DNA from: Lachnospiraceae bacterium KH1T2 | GTDB taxonomy: Bacteria; Bacillota; Clostridia; Lachnospirales; Lachnospiraceae | Reading direction: 5' to 3' | Length of the DNA stretch: 64,000 bases | NCBI GenBank assembly: GCA_900114405.1 | Contig: FOSY01000006.1 | Coordinates: 1 to 64,000, forward strand | Shown: piece after piece, positions 19,186 through 28,522 of the stretch | How positions within the stretch are numbered: the first letter of the stretch is position 1 | Layout: every line of letters starts with the position of its first letter | Program-made: the position numbers and the translations under genes | Notes under the pieces: generated by a model | Databases searched by the model: none | What the model was told of the DNA's origin: nothing | What the model saw: only the letters and a program-made list of their open reading frames with translations

Positions 19186-20655
19186 ATGTTAAGCTTTTTC
19201 ATTTGTCTGATCATCTTGATCGGCGGATACTTTACCTATGGTAAATTCGTCGAGAGCACGTTTGGACCTGATGACAGAGAGACACCGGCAGTTGCGATCA
19301 ATGATGGCGTCGACTATGTCGTTATGCCTCAGTGGAAACTGTTTCTTGTACAGCTTTTGAACATCGCCGGACTCGGACCTATCTTTGGCGCACTTACAGG
19401 TGCAGAGTGGGGGCCGGTAGTATTCTTATGGATCACATTTGGTACGATTTTTGCAGGAGCAGTACACGACTATTTCTCAGGTATGCTTTCTGAGAGAAAT
19501 AATGGTGCATCTATTGCAGAAGTCACAGGTAAGTACCTTGGACATACTATGAAGAATATAATGCGTGTATTCTCAGTGATCCTCCTTGTAATGGTTGGTA
19601 CAGTATTTGCAGTAGGACCTGCAGGTCTGCTTGTTGTTCTTCTTAAGAGCAGCGGTGCAGCTGGTGTTCTTGTAAGTGCACCGTTCTGGCTTGCAATCAT
19701 CATTACTTATTATTTCATAGCAACATTTATTTCTATCGATAAGATCATTGGACGCATTTATCCGGTATTTGGAATCTGCCTTATCATCATGGCAGTAGGC
19801 GTCGCATTTGGTACATTGACAGGCGGTTATCAGGTTCCTGAGATCTGGAGCAATTTTAGGAATATGCATCCTAACGGAACACCAATCTGGTCATTTATGT
19901 TCATCACAGTAGCATGTGGTGCTATCTCAGGTTTCCACTCAACACAGTCACCATTGATGGCTCGCTGTCTTAAGAGTGAGAAGCAGGGACACTTCGTATT
20001 TTATGGTGCAATGGTAGCTGAAGGCGTGATCGCTCTCGTATGGGCAGCAGCCGGATGTGCGATATACGGCGGCCAGGCACTTGTTGAAGCAGGCGGCGGA
20101 AACTCTACAACTGTTTATGACATCTGCACAAAGACAATGGGTTCTATAGGCGTGATTCTTGCAATGCTCGGTGTTGTTGCCTGCCCTATCACATCAGGTG
20201 ATACAGCATTCCGTTCAGCAAGACTTACTATCGCTGACTGGTTCAAGATCGACCAGGATAAGGCAGTTAACAGACTTAAGCTCTGTGTACCGCTTCTCGG
20301 AGTTGGTGCTGTCCTTGGCTTTGGCAATACCTTCGGAGTAATTGATTACTCTATCATCTGGAGATATTTCAGCTGGACAAACCAGACACTTGCTATGATA
20401 GTTCTCTGGTCAGCTTCAATGTACCTCTTTGTTGAGAAGAGAAACTATTGGATAACAGTTGTTCCGGCAACATTCATGAGTGCTGTTTCTATCACATATT
20501 TCTCAATGGCACCTGAGTGTCTCGGATTGATCCCATTCTTTAAGAATAATATAATGGTTGCATATCCTTTGGGAGTTGCAGCTGCAATTCTCTTCCTTGC
20601 ATTGTTTATGATGGCTACCAAACGTCATGATGTAAACACAAAAGCACATGGTTGA
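19186..20655 (+). CDS. cstA: Carbon starvation protein CstA family transporter
   Basis: The 489-residue polytopic membrane protein has many helices and the hallmark N-terminal signature of CstA (FGPDDRETPAVAINDGVDYV...W..FLVQLLNIAGLGPIFGALTGAEWGP). Family members take up peptides or pyruvate when carbon is short. This is the short form, lacking the C-terminal extension of the roughly 700-residue E. coli protein. A GAAAGGGGGAAG site precedes the ATG. It is monocistronic or the first gene of a loose unit with 20722. A CTCAG-type hairpin follows the stop. Confidence 0.9.
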   Translation: MLSFFICLIILIGGYFTYGKFVESTFGPDDRETPAVAINDGVDYVVMPQWKLFLVQLLNIAGLGPIFGALTGAEWGPVVFLWITFGTIFAGAVHDYFSGMLSERNNGASIAEVTGKYLGHTMKNIMRVFSVILLVMVGTVFAVGPAGLLVVLLKSSGAAGVLVSAPFWLAIIITYYFIATFISIDKIIGRIYPVFGICLIIMAVGVAFGTLTGGYQVPEIWSNFRNMHPNGTPIWSFMFITVACGAISGFHSTQSPLMARCLKSEKQGHFVFYGAMVAEGVIALVWAAAGCAIYGGQALVEAGGGNSTTVYDICTKTMGSIGVILAMLGVVACPITSGDTAFRSARLTIADWFKIDQDKAVNRLKLCVPLLGVGAVLGFGNTFGVIDYSIIWRYFSWTNQTLAMIVLWSASMYLFVEKRNYWITVVPATFMSAVSITYFSMAPECLGLIPFFKNNIMVAYPLGVAAAILFLALFMMATKRHDVNTKAHG

Positions 20656-20661
20656 AAATCT

Positions 20662-20691
20662 GACTCAGTCGGGCGTAAACCTGACTGAGTC
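20662..20691 (+). terminator. Hairpin after cstA, CTCAG family
   Basis: GACTCAGTCGGG pairs with CCTGACTGAGTC around a CGTAAA loop, followed by TTATAATTT. It may be a weak terminator or an mRNA-stabilising structure before the next gene. It is related in sequence to the hairpins at 12502 and 51255. Confidence 0.6.
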
Positions 20692-20721
20692 TTATAATTT
20701 AGTTATGAAGGAAGATAGATT

Positions 20722-21732
20722 ATGTTTATTAAACCTCGCCCATTAGGCTCATCGTCGCTTGAAGTCGCATCACTTGCGGCTGATAAGAAAAACTGCATAA
20801 AAATTGGTCCCTGCGGCATCGGGGAAAAGGCTATATATCTTAACAGCTTTTTTCTGGATAGGATATATTATGCTGAATATACAAGGATAGACCGCGTATT
20901 TAAGAGAGTTGCAATGAGTAAAGGCGGTTTTACGGGAAAGGGAATCTTTGGCTCAATCCCGTACCTTGTGGTGCTTTTCAAGGATGGAACAGAGAAGACC
21001 TGTAACTTCAAATATGAGTTTCAGGTGGATGAGATACTTGAAAAGGTGCATGAGGCGCATCCGGGTATACCGATACATTCGCGGGATGCGGAAAGAAGGC
21101 TTGCAGCGGCTGCAGCAGCGGAAGAGGCAAGATACTTAAAGGAACTTTCGCCTGAAGCGGAAAAGTCAGTTGAAGTTTTAAGAGAGGCAAAAAAGACACT
21201 TGAAAACAATATGCCGCTAAGCAGCAGGCTTGCTTTCGACGCAAAGCAGAAGAGAACCCTTGACAGTATAAACCCGACATATAGGTATCTGGCTGTGATG
21301 ATATTTGCAGCAGCTGTAGTATGTGCGGTGTGGGGCATTAAGACTGTAGTTGAACAGGGAATCCGTGTAGGCGGAGTATATGTACTTCTTGGATTCGCAT
21401 TTATATTTTTTATAATTTCCTCCAGAGTTCTTCCGAGTGGACAGAGTAATAAAAAATATGGAGATGAATGCTATAGAAGGACTCTCGAAGAGATGGAAAG
21501 GGTGCTTGGCGGAACTGCAGATTATCCGCTGCCGGCAGTCTATGCGCACCCTATAGTTATCGACAGGATGATACGTGTGATACGTGAGGGCAGGACAAAA
21601 ACTATAGATGGCGCTATGGAGCTTGTGAAAGCTGACTTAAAGGCGCTTAACCCAAGTGTGACAGTGACTCAGAAAGAATACGACGAAGTGGTGATAGTTA
21701 AGCCATTGTTTACGGTAAATGATTACGCATGA
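20722..21732 (+). CDS. Conserved membrane protein of unknown function
   Basis: The 336-residue protein is not recognised. The N-terminal third (1-110) is beta-rich and may be a PH-like or bacterial-PH fold (LFKDGTEKTCNFKYEFQVDEILEKV). An Ala/Glu-rich helical stretch follows (about 115-165). Two neighbouring membrane helices lie at about 190-210 and 215-235 (YLAVMIFAAAVVCAVWGI and VYVLLGFAFIFFIISS). A charged C-terminal cytoplasmic part completes it. Similar proteins are familiar from Lachnospiraceae genomes without known function. The ATG follows GAAGGAAG. The gene ends before two terminator-like hairpins. Confidence 0.75.
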   Translation: MFIKPRPLGSSSLEVASLAADKKNCIKIGPCGIGEKAIYLNSFFLDRIYYAEYTRIDRVFKRVAMSKGGFTGKGIFGSIPYLVVLFKDGTEKTCNFKYEFQVDEILEKVHEAHPGIPIHSRDAERRLAAAAAAEEARYLKELSPEAEKSVEVLREAKKTLENNMPLSSRLAFDAKQKRTLDSINPTYRYLAVMIFAAAVVCAVWGIKTVVEQGIRVGGVYVLLGFAFIFFIISSRVLPSGQSNKKYGDECYRRTLEEMERVLGGTADYPLPAVYAHPIVIDRMIRVIREGRTKTIDGAMELVKADLKALNPSVTVTQKEYDEVVIVKPLFTVNDYA

Positions 21733-21799
21733 ATTCTTGTACGTAAATTACAGGAACACGCATTTACTGCGGGTTCCGTCTGAAAGCAAAAAACAAGTG

Positions 21800-21843
21800 G
21801 CAAACAAGCCCGCAGCGCAGCTGCATTTAAATGGCTTGTTTGC
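21800..21843 (+). terminator. Hairpin after 20722 gene
   Basis: GCAAACAAGCC pairs with GGCTTGTTTGC across a partly paired 22-base loop, followed by GGGATTTTT. It is a terminator-like end for the membrane-protein gene. Confidence 0.6.
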
Positions 21844-21882
21844 GGGATTTTTGAAGCTTTGCTGCAAAAATCTATGATATTT

Positions 21883-21915
21883 AAGGCTGTGCGGTGATGA
21901 GCTGCACAGCCTTTT
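21883..21915 (+). terminator. Second terminator before the MocR gene
   Basis: AAGGCTGTGC (21883-21892) pairs perfectly with GCACAGCCTT (21904-21913) and is followed by TTTTGTTGT. It is a well-formed intrinsic terminator shape. Confidence 0.75.
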
Positions 21916-21954
21916 GTTGTATAATTTTCATACATAGTGTTGTTGTGTAAGATT

Positions 21955-21992
21955 ATCGTAAACGGCAGATTTATCTGCTGATTACTGTAAAC
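21955..21992 (+). promoter_or_regulatory. Candidate operator of the MocR gene
   Basis: GTAAAC occurs at 21958-21963 and 21987-21992, either side of GCAGATTTATCTGC, itself a perfect palindrome. MocR regulators usually bind direct repeats near their own promoters, so autoregulation is plausible. The 20-mer at 21958-21977 also occurs, inverted, at 55621-55640. Confidence 0.4.
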
Positions 21993-22011
21993 ATCATGCG
22001 AGGATAATAAG

Positions 22012-23319
22012 ATGATCACATGCGTAATAGACCGAAAGATAAAAAGACCTGTTTACATCCAGATATACGATCAGCTGAAAAATGCGATAGAGTCAGGAGA
22101 ACTTGCTGCAAATGCCAAACTTCCTTCTAAAAGGAGCTTTGCCGAGCAGAATGGCGTAAGCGTGATAACCGTTGAAAATGCCTATGGACAGCTGTTGGCT
22201 GAAGGCTATATCCGCTCGGAAGTTAAGAAGGGATATTTTGTCGAAAAAGTTGAAAAGAGGAATTTTTCGAGCAAAAGTATGGTGGAAGCAGAGCATCCGC
22301 TTGAAGAAGCTGTACCAAAGCCTTCTAATATAAATTTTCCCTTTGCAACATGGGCAAGAATACTGCGCGACGAGCTTTCAAACGATCAGGACAGACTTCT
22401 GACAAAGCCGCCGTTTGAGGGAGTATATAAGCTGCGACTGGCAATTTCAAACTACCTTAGAGAGTATAGAAATATAACGGCGTACCCGGAGCAGATAATC
22501 ATAGGTGCCGGAACAGAGTACCTATATATGCTCATTAGAGTGCTCTTTGACAGAGATTATGTATTTGGTCTGGAAGACCCCGGATATTCAAGAATCGCGG
22601 ATATATACTCTCAGTATCACATCAGATGTGAGCATATCCCGGTGCTGGATGACGGTATAGATATGGACTATCTCAGATCTAAAGAGATAGACGTGGTGCA
22701 TATTTCGCCTTCACACCATTTTCCGACAGGTGTGGTGACTTCCATCGGAAAAAGATACGAGCTCTTGAAATGGGCAGCGGAAGATAAAGAAAGATTCATA
22801 ATAGAGGATGACTACGACAGTGAATTCCGACTTGCCGGTAAACCTGTTCCATCGCTTTATAGTACTGATAATAGCGGCAAGGTCATATATATGAATACAT
22901 TCAGCAAAAGCCTTGCATCGACGATCCGTATAAGCTATATGGTACTTCCTGCTTCCTTCCTAAATATGGTCAGAGATAAGATGGAGCTTTTTACATGCCC
23001 GGTCTCAACCTTTGAACAATATACACTTGCGAGATTTATAAGCGAAGGCCACTTTGAAAAATATATAAACCGCATGCGGAGAAGTTATAAAAAGAAGAAG
23101 GATGAATTGATGGAGCGTATGCACGAGTACAGCATATTTAATGACTGTATCGTAAGCGGAGAAAACTCAGGATTACATTGCGTGGTCAAATTCAACACCG
23201 AACTTTCGGATGATGAACTGCTTGATGAGATGAGAAAGCTGGATATAGAATCGAGAAAAATCAGTGATTATTATTTTGAAAAGCCTAAAGATACGCATGT
23301 ACTGATCTTGTATTATTAA
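22012..23319 (+). CDS. MocR/GntR family regulator with aminotransferase-like domain
   Basis: The 435-residue protein has an N-terminal GntR winged helix (about 10-75: YIQIYDQLKNAIESGELAANAKLPSKRSFAEQNGVSVITVENAY) fused to a type I PLP aminotransferase-like domain. The PLP lysine is in NTFSKSLASTIRISYM. PLP contacts such as IIEDDYDSEFR are present. Such MocR proteins usually sense PLP or an amino-compound and control vitamin B6 or amino acid genes. No obvious target is adjacent, since enolase follows 170 bases downstream with its own control region. It is slightly shorter than typical members. Confidence 0.88.
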   Translation: MITCVIDRKIKRPVYIQIYDQLKNAIESGELAANAKLPSKRSFAEQNGVSVITVENAYGQLLAEGYIRSEVKKGYFVEKVEKRNFSSKSMVEAEHPLEEAVPKPSNINFPFATWARILRDELSNDQDRLLTKPPFEGVYKLRLAISNYLREYRNITAYPEQIIIGAGTEYLYMLIRVLFDRDYVFGLEDPGYSRIADIYSQYHIRCEHIPVLDDGIDMDYLRSKEIDVVHISPSHHFPTGVVTSIGKRYELLKWAAEDKERFIIEDDYDSEFRLAGKPVPSLYSTDNSGKVIYMNTFSKSLASTIRISYMVLPASFLNMVRDKMELFTCPVSTFEQYTLARFISEGHFEKYINRMRRSYKKKKDELMERMHEYSIFNDCIVSGENSGLHCVVKFNTELSDDELLDEMRKLDIESRKISDYYFEKPKDTHVLILYY

Positions 23320-23334
23320 TAAGAGTTAATCCTT

Positions 23335-23412
23335 GCTAACTAAAAAGTTGTTGCATGCTAACTAAAAATGTTGTATTATGCTAACTGTCAGGTGAGTTAG
23401 ATAAAGCTAACT
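23335..23412 (+). promoter_or_regulatory. GCTAACT box array upstream of enolase
   Basis: GCTAACT occurs at 23335, 23357, 23380 and 23406 (spacings 22, 23 and 26 bases), with an inverted AGTTAG at 23395-23400. The first two boxes extend to GCTAACTAAAAA. Regular two-turn spacing suggests cooperative binding of a regulator on one face of the DNA. No protein can be named. Confidence 0.5.
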
Positions 23413-23488
23413 ACAAGCGAAAAAGTGCTGCGCATGCAGCAAAATCTTTTGGCATCATTCAGCAATCCTGAATGAGAAAGGATGGTAA

Positions 23489-24790
<1,302 letters not shown>

Positions 24791-24826
24791 TAGATTAAAG
24801 TTAAATTAAGAATACAAATTTACATG

Positions 24827-24863
24827 CACCGCAGATGGCTTTAGTGTCATCTGCGGTGTTTTT
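24827..24863 (+). terminator. eno: Enolase terminator
   Basis: The eleven-base perfect stem CACCGCAGATG / CATCTGCGGTG has a ten-base loop and is followed by TTTTT. Confidence 0.92.
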
Positions 24864-24869
24864 GTGTGG

Positions 24870-24911
24870 AAAATATGCATTTCATCCCATTTAGAGCTAC
24901 CATTCGTCAGG
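24870..24911 (+). promoter_or_regulatory. 42-bp shared upstream element, left copy
   Basis: The element contains TGCATTTCATCCCATTTA, a variable GAGC, then TACCATTCGTCAGG. It matches 38 of 42 positions of the reverse complement of 27413-27454; all four differences fall in the variable block. It ends 82 bases before the lipoprotein start. Two CATT half sites about 23 bases apart may be regulator contacts. Confidence 0.7.
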
Positions 24912-24993
24912 AATTGCATACGCGAAAATTAAAGTGTGATAGTGTAATGAAGATAAATAACGTTACTATCAAATATAAAAGAGGAAACGGATT

Positions 24994-25536
24994 ATGAATA
25001 AAATCGTAAAAGTAATGATCGGAGTAACTATGTGTGTGCTGTTAACAGCCTGCGGAATGGATGGAGAGAGAATGGAAGAGAAGCTTAATGATAAGGGATA
25101 TAATGCTGAGATTACGGAAAATGGTGAAGTAAGGATCACAGAGGGGGATTTTTCATATTTTTATACACGAAAAAAACTTCTTTTTGTTAATGCAGGATAT
25201 GATTTAGATCGAGTAGAAGCTTCTTTAGAAGAGAAATCGCCAAGAGAAGATACTGACAATGAGCCGGGAAAATTTGTAATGTATAAGGTAGGAAAGAAAA
25301 GCGTCGATATCTATCTGACTTTTAATGAATATTTCGGCGGTAAGGATGATGATTATGAAGAAAATGAATATCATATTCCACTAAAAGGTGGTTTCGGTGA
25401 GGATGATCTGCAGACTACAGCTGTTGCAGATTTTGAGAGAGAATATTATATACTTACGAAATACTATATTTCAGGTGATGAGCTTGAGGATGTATATGAT
25501 AGAGGATTGGAACTTTTGGAAAATTTGAATAAATAA
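24994..25536 (+). CDS. Small lipoprotein of unknown function
   Basis: The 180-residue protein has a lipoprotein signal peptide (MNKIVKVMIGVTMCVLLTAC, lipidated Cys at about residue 20) and an acidic extracellular domain with no recognised family. It is convergent with the Esx/DUF4176/DUF3592 unit and has the same 42-bp element upstream at nearly the same distance. An associated role, such as protection from or assistance to the exported protein, is therefore reasonable but only inferred. AAGAGGAAACGG precedes the ATG. Confidence 0.75.
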   Translation: MNKIVKVMIGVTMCVLLTACGMDGERMEEKLNDKGYNAEITENGEVRITEGDFSYFYTRKKLLFVNAGYDLDRVEASLEEKSPREDTDNEPGKFVMYKVGKKSVDIYLTFNEYFGGKDDDYEENEYHIPLKGGFGEDDLQTTAVADFEREYYILTKYYISGDELEDVYDRGLELLENLNK

Positions 25537-25542
25537 AACAGA

Positions 25543-25569
25543 AGAGGCTGCATCAGACTGGCAGCCTCT
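25543..25569. terminator. Bidirectional terminator between convergent units
   Basis: The perfect nine-base stem AGAGGCTGC / GCAGCCTCT has a nine-base loop. It lies between the lipoprotein gene and the DUF3592 gene, with A residues on the left and TTAAATTAT on the right. Confidence 0.75.
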
Positions 25570-25575
25570 CTTAAA

Positions 25576-26016
25576 TTATATGCACTTTACTATTATAATA
25601 AAAGTCAAAATAGAAAATGCTATGAAACCTATACCTGCGATCATGAATATCTTTGAGCGCTTGAAGTATAATTCAGAATTTGAATAGAATTCATGCGGCT
25701 TTGAAGGATTGTAGTGGATTACCACAGCAACCGGAGACTCTCCGCGTTTGGTGCGGCTGATATTTTCTTCTCGCACATAGTGCTGACCATTTACGTCATA
25801 TTCAAAAACAGGATACCAGCCTGTTTCACCGGAATGCAGAGTGGAAACATGATGATTCCACTTGGTCAGAGTTCCGTTGGTGGTAGATGTATATATCTCC
25901 ATTTTTTTCAAAATATTATTTTTGGAAACATTGGAGACTATTGTAAAAATTATCCCGAGCAGCAGATATATGAGTGGCATGAATATCAATATAAATTCTG
26001 GTGAATCTGAGTACAT
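25576..26016 (-). CDS. DUF3592-type membrane protein
   Basis: The 146-residue protein has an N-terminal helix (about 8-28, FILIFMPLIYLLLGIIFTIV), a beta-rich extracytoplasmic part and a C-terminal helix (about 124-145). The pattern GWYPVFEYDVNGQHYV...VVIHYNPSKPHEFY is typical of DUF3592 proteins, which are often found beside type VII secretion cargo and other polymorphic systems. It is the last gene of a three-gene operon, two bases after the DUF4176 gene. An immunity-like or membrane-accessory role is plausible but not shown. Confidence 0.78.
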   Translation of the reverse strand: MYSDSPEFILIFMPLIYLLLGIIFTIVSNVSKNNILKKMEIYTSTTNGTLTKWNHHVSTLHSGETGWYPVFEYDVNGQHYVREENISRTKRGESPVAVVIHYNPSKPHEFYSNSELYFKRSKIFMIAGIGFIAFSILTFIIIVKCI

Positions 26017-26018
26017 AA

Positions 26019-26324
26019 TTAATTTTCCTTCTGAACTATTTTACCGTCTACAACTTCAAGCTCACCTAAGTTAGCGAGAACCTGTTCTCTGAAATCAATC
26101 TCTTCCTTGTCCTGAAAACCGATGAAGAACTTTTCCTCGATAGCATCTCTATTAAAGAAAAGCATATTTTTTGCATCAGTCAAGCCTTCAGGGTAGGTAC
26201 ATCCTACATAGTCAAAGATTTCGTCAGAGCCGGCTCTGCAAATGATGCGTCCTGTGATCATGAGTTTCTTTGTGCCTTCTTTTAATCTAACTATTGAACC
26301 GATTGGTAATAAATCCTTATACAT
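26019..26324 (-). CDS. DUF4176 domain protein
   Basis: The 101-residue soluble protein has the DUF4176 pattern LLPIGSIVRLKEGTKKLMITGRI, then DYVGCTYPEGL and FFIGFQDKEE. DUF4176 proteins are strongly associated with type VII (Esx/LXG) secretion loci of Firmicutes, where they are thought to be accessory factors for cargo; their biochemical role is not settled. It sits 25 bases after the Esx-like gene and two bases before the DUF3592 gene. Confidence 0.85.
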   Translation of the reverse strand: MYKDLLPIGSIVRLKEGTKKLMITGRIICRAGSDEIFDYVGCTYPEGLTDAKNMLFFNRDAIEEKFFIGFQDKEEIDFREQVLANLGELEVVDGKIVQKEN

Positions 26325-26349
26325 ATAAAGCTCCTTTACATATTAATTA

Positions 26350-27333
26350 TTAATTAAAAAGATCAGACCAGTCAACGGCGACACCGAGTTCACCACCAAG
26401 TCCTAAACCAGCTCCAAGGTCTACAGAAGCACCGCCGGCAGTTAATTCTCCTCCGGCTTTTGCACCGGCACCGCCAGCTTTTGCACCGACACTGACATCA
26501 ATTTTAACACCGCCAATAGTAAAACCTCCGGAAACTTCACCTTTTGCCAAATAAGCCTCTGCACCTGCTTTTGCTTTTAAACCGACTGTGGTGGATTTGT
26601 TTCCGTTTGAATCTTCTTTTTCTATAACACCGACACCGGCTGATGCAGATGCTTCTCCGGTAAGTAGATCTCCCTTAGCTTTAGTGTGTATGTTGTATTT
26701 GTCAGTACCAAGCTGACCGTTGGCTTCTCCATATAAGACGCTTCCACCCGCTTTTGCCTGAGCAAGAAGGCCGGGACGCAATTTACCGTCTTCAAATATT
26801 GAGGCCTTAATTTTGCCGCTTGCAGAAAGTTTCCCCAAAGTTGCTTCCAGACTTCCTTTTGCATATTCGGATTTACCGGATAGAGAGCCTTTGGCAAGAG
26901 CGAAATCAAGAGAAACGCTTCCGGGAGAGTATTTTACCTTGCCATCTAAAAGATCGTATCCGATTGCACCGCCAAGGAGAGAACCTGAATACATCGTACC
27001 TGCGGATGAATGGTTTTTACTTAACCAGTCAAGTATACCACCGCTGTTAGCCGTTGTCATAGAATTACTGATATGTTTGTCGGTACGTTCGTAGATATTT
27101 GCAATATCAGTAAGAGCTTTGCCAAGCTGTTTCATGGTGTCACTGTTACTTTCGAGTTCTTTTACAACGCCTGATAAAGCTGCCTGAAGCATAGCTTGCG
27201 AGCAGTCATGTATGGCGAGCGCTTTGCTTATAGTGTTTATGGTGCCGGAAATCTGTAAAAGCTCTTTACCTAAATTGTTTTCTGTAAGAGCTGACATTCT
27301 GGCATTTGAAGCAATTATAGAATATTTAGACAT
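26350..27333 (-). CDS. Esx-like helical-hairpin protein with Gly/Ala-rich repeat domain
   Basis: The 327-residue protein has no signal peptide. Residues 1-95 form a predicted helical hairpin (LGKELLQISGTINTISKALAI ... LKELESNSDTMKQLGKALTDIANIYERT) like type VII secretion substrates, without a clear WxG. After a short turn (about 95-130) the rest is a repetitive beta/Gly-Ala domain (KAKAGAEAYLAKGEVSGGF, AGGAGAKAGGEL, LGAGLGLGGELGVAVDWSDLF), a composition also seen in the C-terminal parts of large Firmicutes Esx/LXG proteins. No toxin catalytic site is visible. The operon with DUF4176 and DUF3592 supports export by a type VII system, whose core genes are not in this window. AGGGAAA precedes the ATG. 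Confidence 0.7.
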   Translation of the reverse strand: MSKYSIIASNARMSALTENNLGKELLQISGTINTISKALAIHDCSQAMLQAALSGVVKELESNSDTMKQLGKALTDIANIYERTDKHISNSMTTANSGGILDWLSKNHSSAGTMYSGSLLGGAIGYDLLDGKVKYSPGSVSLDFALAKGSLSGKSEYAKGSLEATLGKLSASGKIKASIFEDGKLRPGLLAQAKAGGSVLYGEANGQLGTDKYNIHTKAKGDLLTGEASASAGVGVIEKEDSNGNKSTTVGLKAKAGAEAYLAKGEVSGGFTIGGVKIDVSVGAKAGGAGAKAGGELTAGGASVDLGAGLGLGGELGVAVDWSDLFN

Positions 27334-27412
27334 TTTCCCTCCACATTAAAGAATTGAGTCATGGAAGACCCTGAATGCATCCTACCACAAATTGTGTAAG
27401 GAATGGGCGAAA

Positions 27413-27454
27413 CCTGACGAATGGTATGGTTAAATGGGATGAAATGCATATTTT
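27413..27454 (-). promoter_or_regulatory. 42-bp shared upstream element, right copy
   Basis: Read on the minus strand it contains TGCATTTCATCCCATTTA, then ACCA, then TACCATTCGTCAGG, matching the left copy at 24870-24911 in 38 of 42 positions. It ends 79 bases before the Esx-like gene start. A further CCCATTC follows about 18 bases after the ACCATTC site in this copy. It is probably a regulator binding site. Confidence 0.7.
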
Positions 27455-27493
27455 ATTCATCAATAAAAGATGTTTCTATTTTTAATACAATAT

Positions 27494-27522
27494 TTGCCAG
27501 TAGCACACAATGCTGATAAAAT
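27494..27522 (+). promoter_or_regulatory. Promoter of the polysaccharide operon
   Basis: TTGCCA (27494-27499), a 17-base spacer and TAAAAT (27517-27522) make a good housekeeping promoter 35 bases before the first glycosyltransferase start. Confidence 0.65.
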
Positions 27523-27557
27523 ATACCGTGAGTTATTGCGGAGAGGAAAGATGAAGT

Positions 27558-28517
27558 ATGAGTTTGCCTAAAATTTCGGTAATTTCAATCATATATCAGG
27601 TTGTTCCCTATGTGGAGAAGTGCATTCAAAGTCTCTGTGCGCAGACTTATGAGAATCTTGAGATAGTTCTCGTAGTAGGGACAGACGCAGACGGAAAGGA
27701 TGACGGATGCCTGGCGATAGCAGAAAGCTATGCTGAGAAGGATGAGCGCATAAAGGTGGTTCAGATTTTGGCAGCGGGCACAGGTGATGCCAGAAACCTC
27801 GGACTTGCAGCGGCTGAGGGTGAATATATTGCCTGGGTCGATGGTGATGACTGGGCAGAACCGGATATGATCGAGAAGCTTTATGATGCGATAAATTACA
27901 GCGGAGCAGATATAGCAGTTTGCGGGAAAATCACAGAATATCCTGACAGAAGCGTTCCGGATGAGCAGCATTCGATGAGAAATCTCACAGGTAAAGATGC
28001 CTGCAAAATGATACTTGAAGGTTCAGGATTTTTCTTTCATTGCTGGGATAAGCTGTTTAAGGCTTCACTTTTTGAAGGGGTCCCGTTTCCGACAGAAGGT
28101 CAGCTTGAAGACCGCTATGTGATAGGCAGTATTCTCACTAATGTTGACAGCGTTGTTTACACTACAACTCCACTGTATCATTTCAGGAAAAGAAATGACA
28201 GTATTTCGCACACAGCAGTTAGTGCAGAAGAAAATACCAGAGCTGATGAAACTTTCTGCGAGATAGTTTCAGAGAAGTATCCGGAGTTGAAGCCCTACTG
28301 TGAGGTATTTCTCATTTATGACCATATCACCTGCATACAGGTGCAGCTTTTGAATGATACATACAGCAGAAAGAATGCTGAGAAACATATTAAATATGTA
28401 AGAAAGCATGCCAGAAGTGTGCTTGAGGGAGATATTGCAAATCGCAATACAAAGATAAAGATAAGGATCGTGCAGGCATATCCGGCGGCACTTAAATTAA
28501 TTACGAGAAAGCAGTAA
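27558..28517 (+). CDS. Glycosyltransferase family 2
   Basis: The 319-residue cytoplasmic or membrane-associated glycosyltransferase has a GT-A fold. The N-terminal nucleotide-sugar part is ISVISIIYQVVPYVEKCIQSLCAQTYENLEIVLV, and the metal-binding DGDD lies at 95-98 in YIAWVDGDDWAEP. It is the first gene of the polysaccharide operon, behind the promoter at 27494. The donor and acceptor are unknown. GAGAGGAAAG precedes the ATG, and the next gene follows within six bases. Confidence 0.9.
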   Translation: MSLPKISVISIIYQVVPYVEKCIQSLCAQTYENLEIVLVVGTDADGKDDGCLAIAESYAEKDERIKVVQILAAGTGDARNLGLAAAEGEYIAWVDGDDWAEPDMIEKLYDAINYSGADIAVCGKITEYPDRSVPDEQHSMRNLTGKDACKMILEGSGFFFHCWDKLFKASLFEGVPFPTEGQLEDRYVIGSILTNVDSVVYTTTPLYHFRKRNDSISHTAVSAEENTRADETFCEIVSEKYPELKPYCEVFLIYDHITCIQVQLLNDTYSRKNAEKHIKYVRKHARSVLEGDIANRNTKIKIRIVQAYPAALKLITRKQ

Positions 28518-28522
28518 TATAG

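Noticed and set aside
24870..27454. Reading the two 42-bp copies as ends of an invertible or mobile segment
   Set aside because: Both copies sit at nearly the same distance upstream of their own gene and point toward it, which fits regulator sites better than recombination ends. No recombinase is nearby. Inversion is not excluded.
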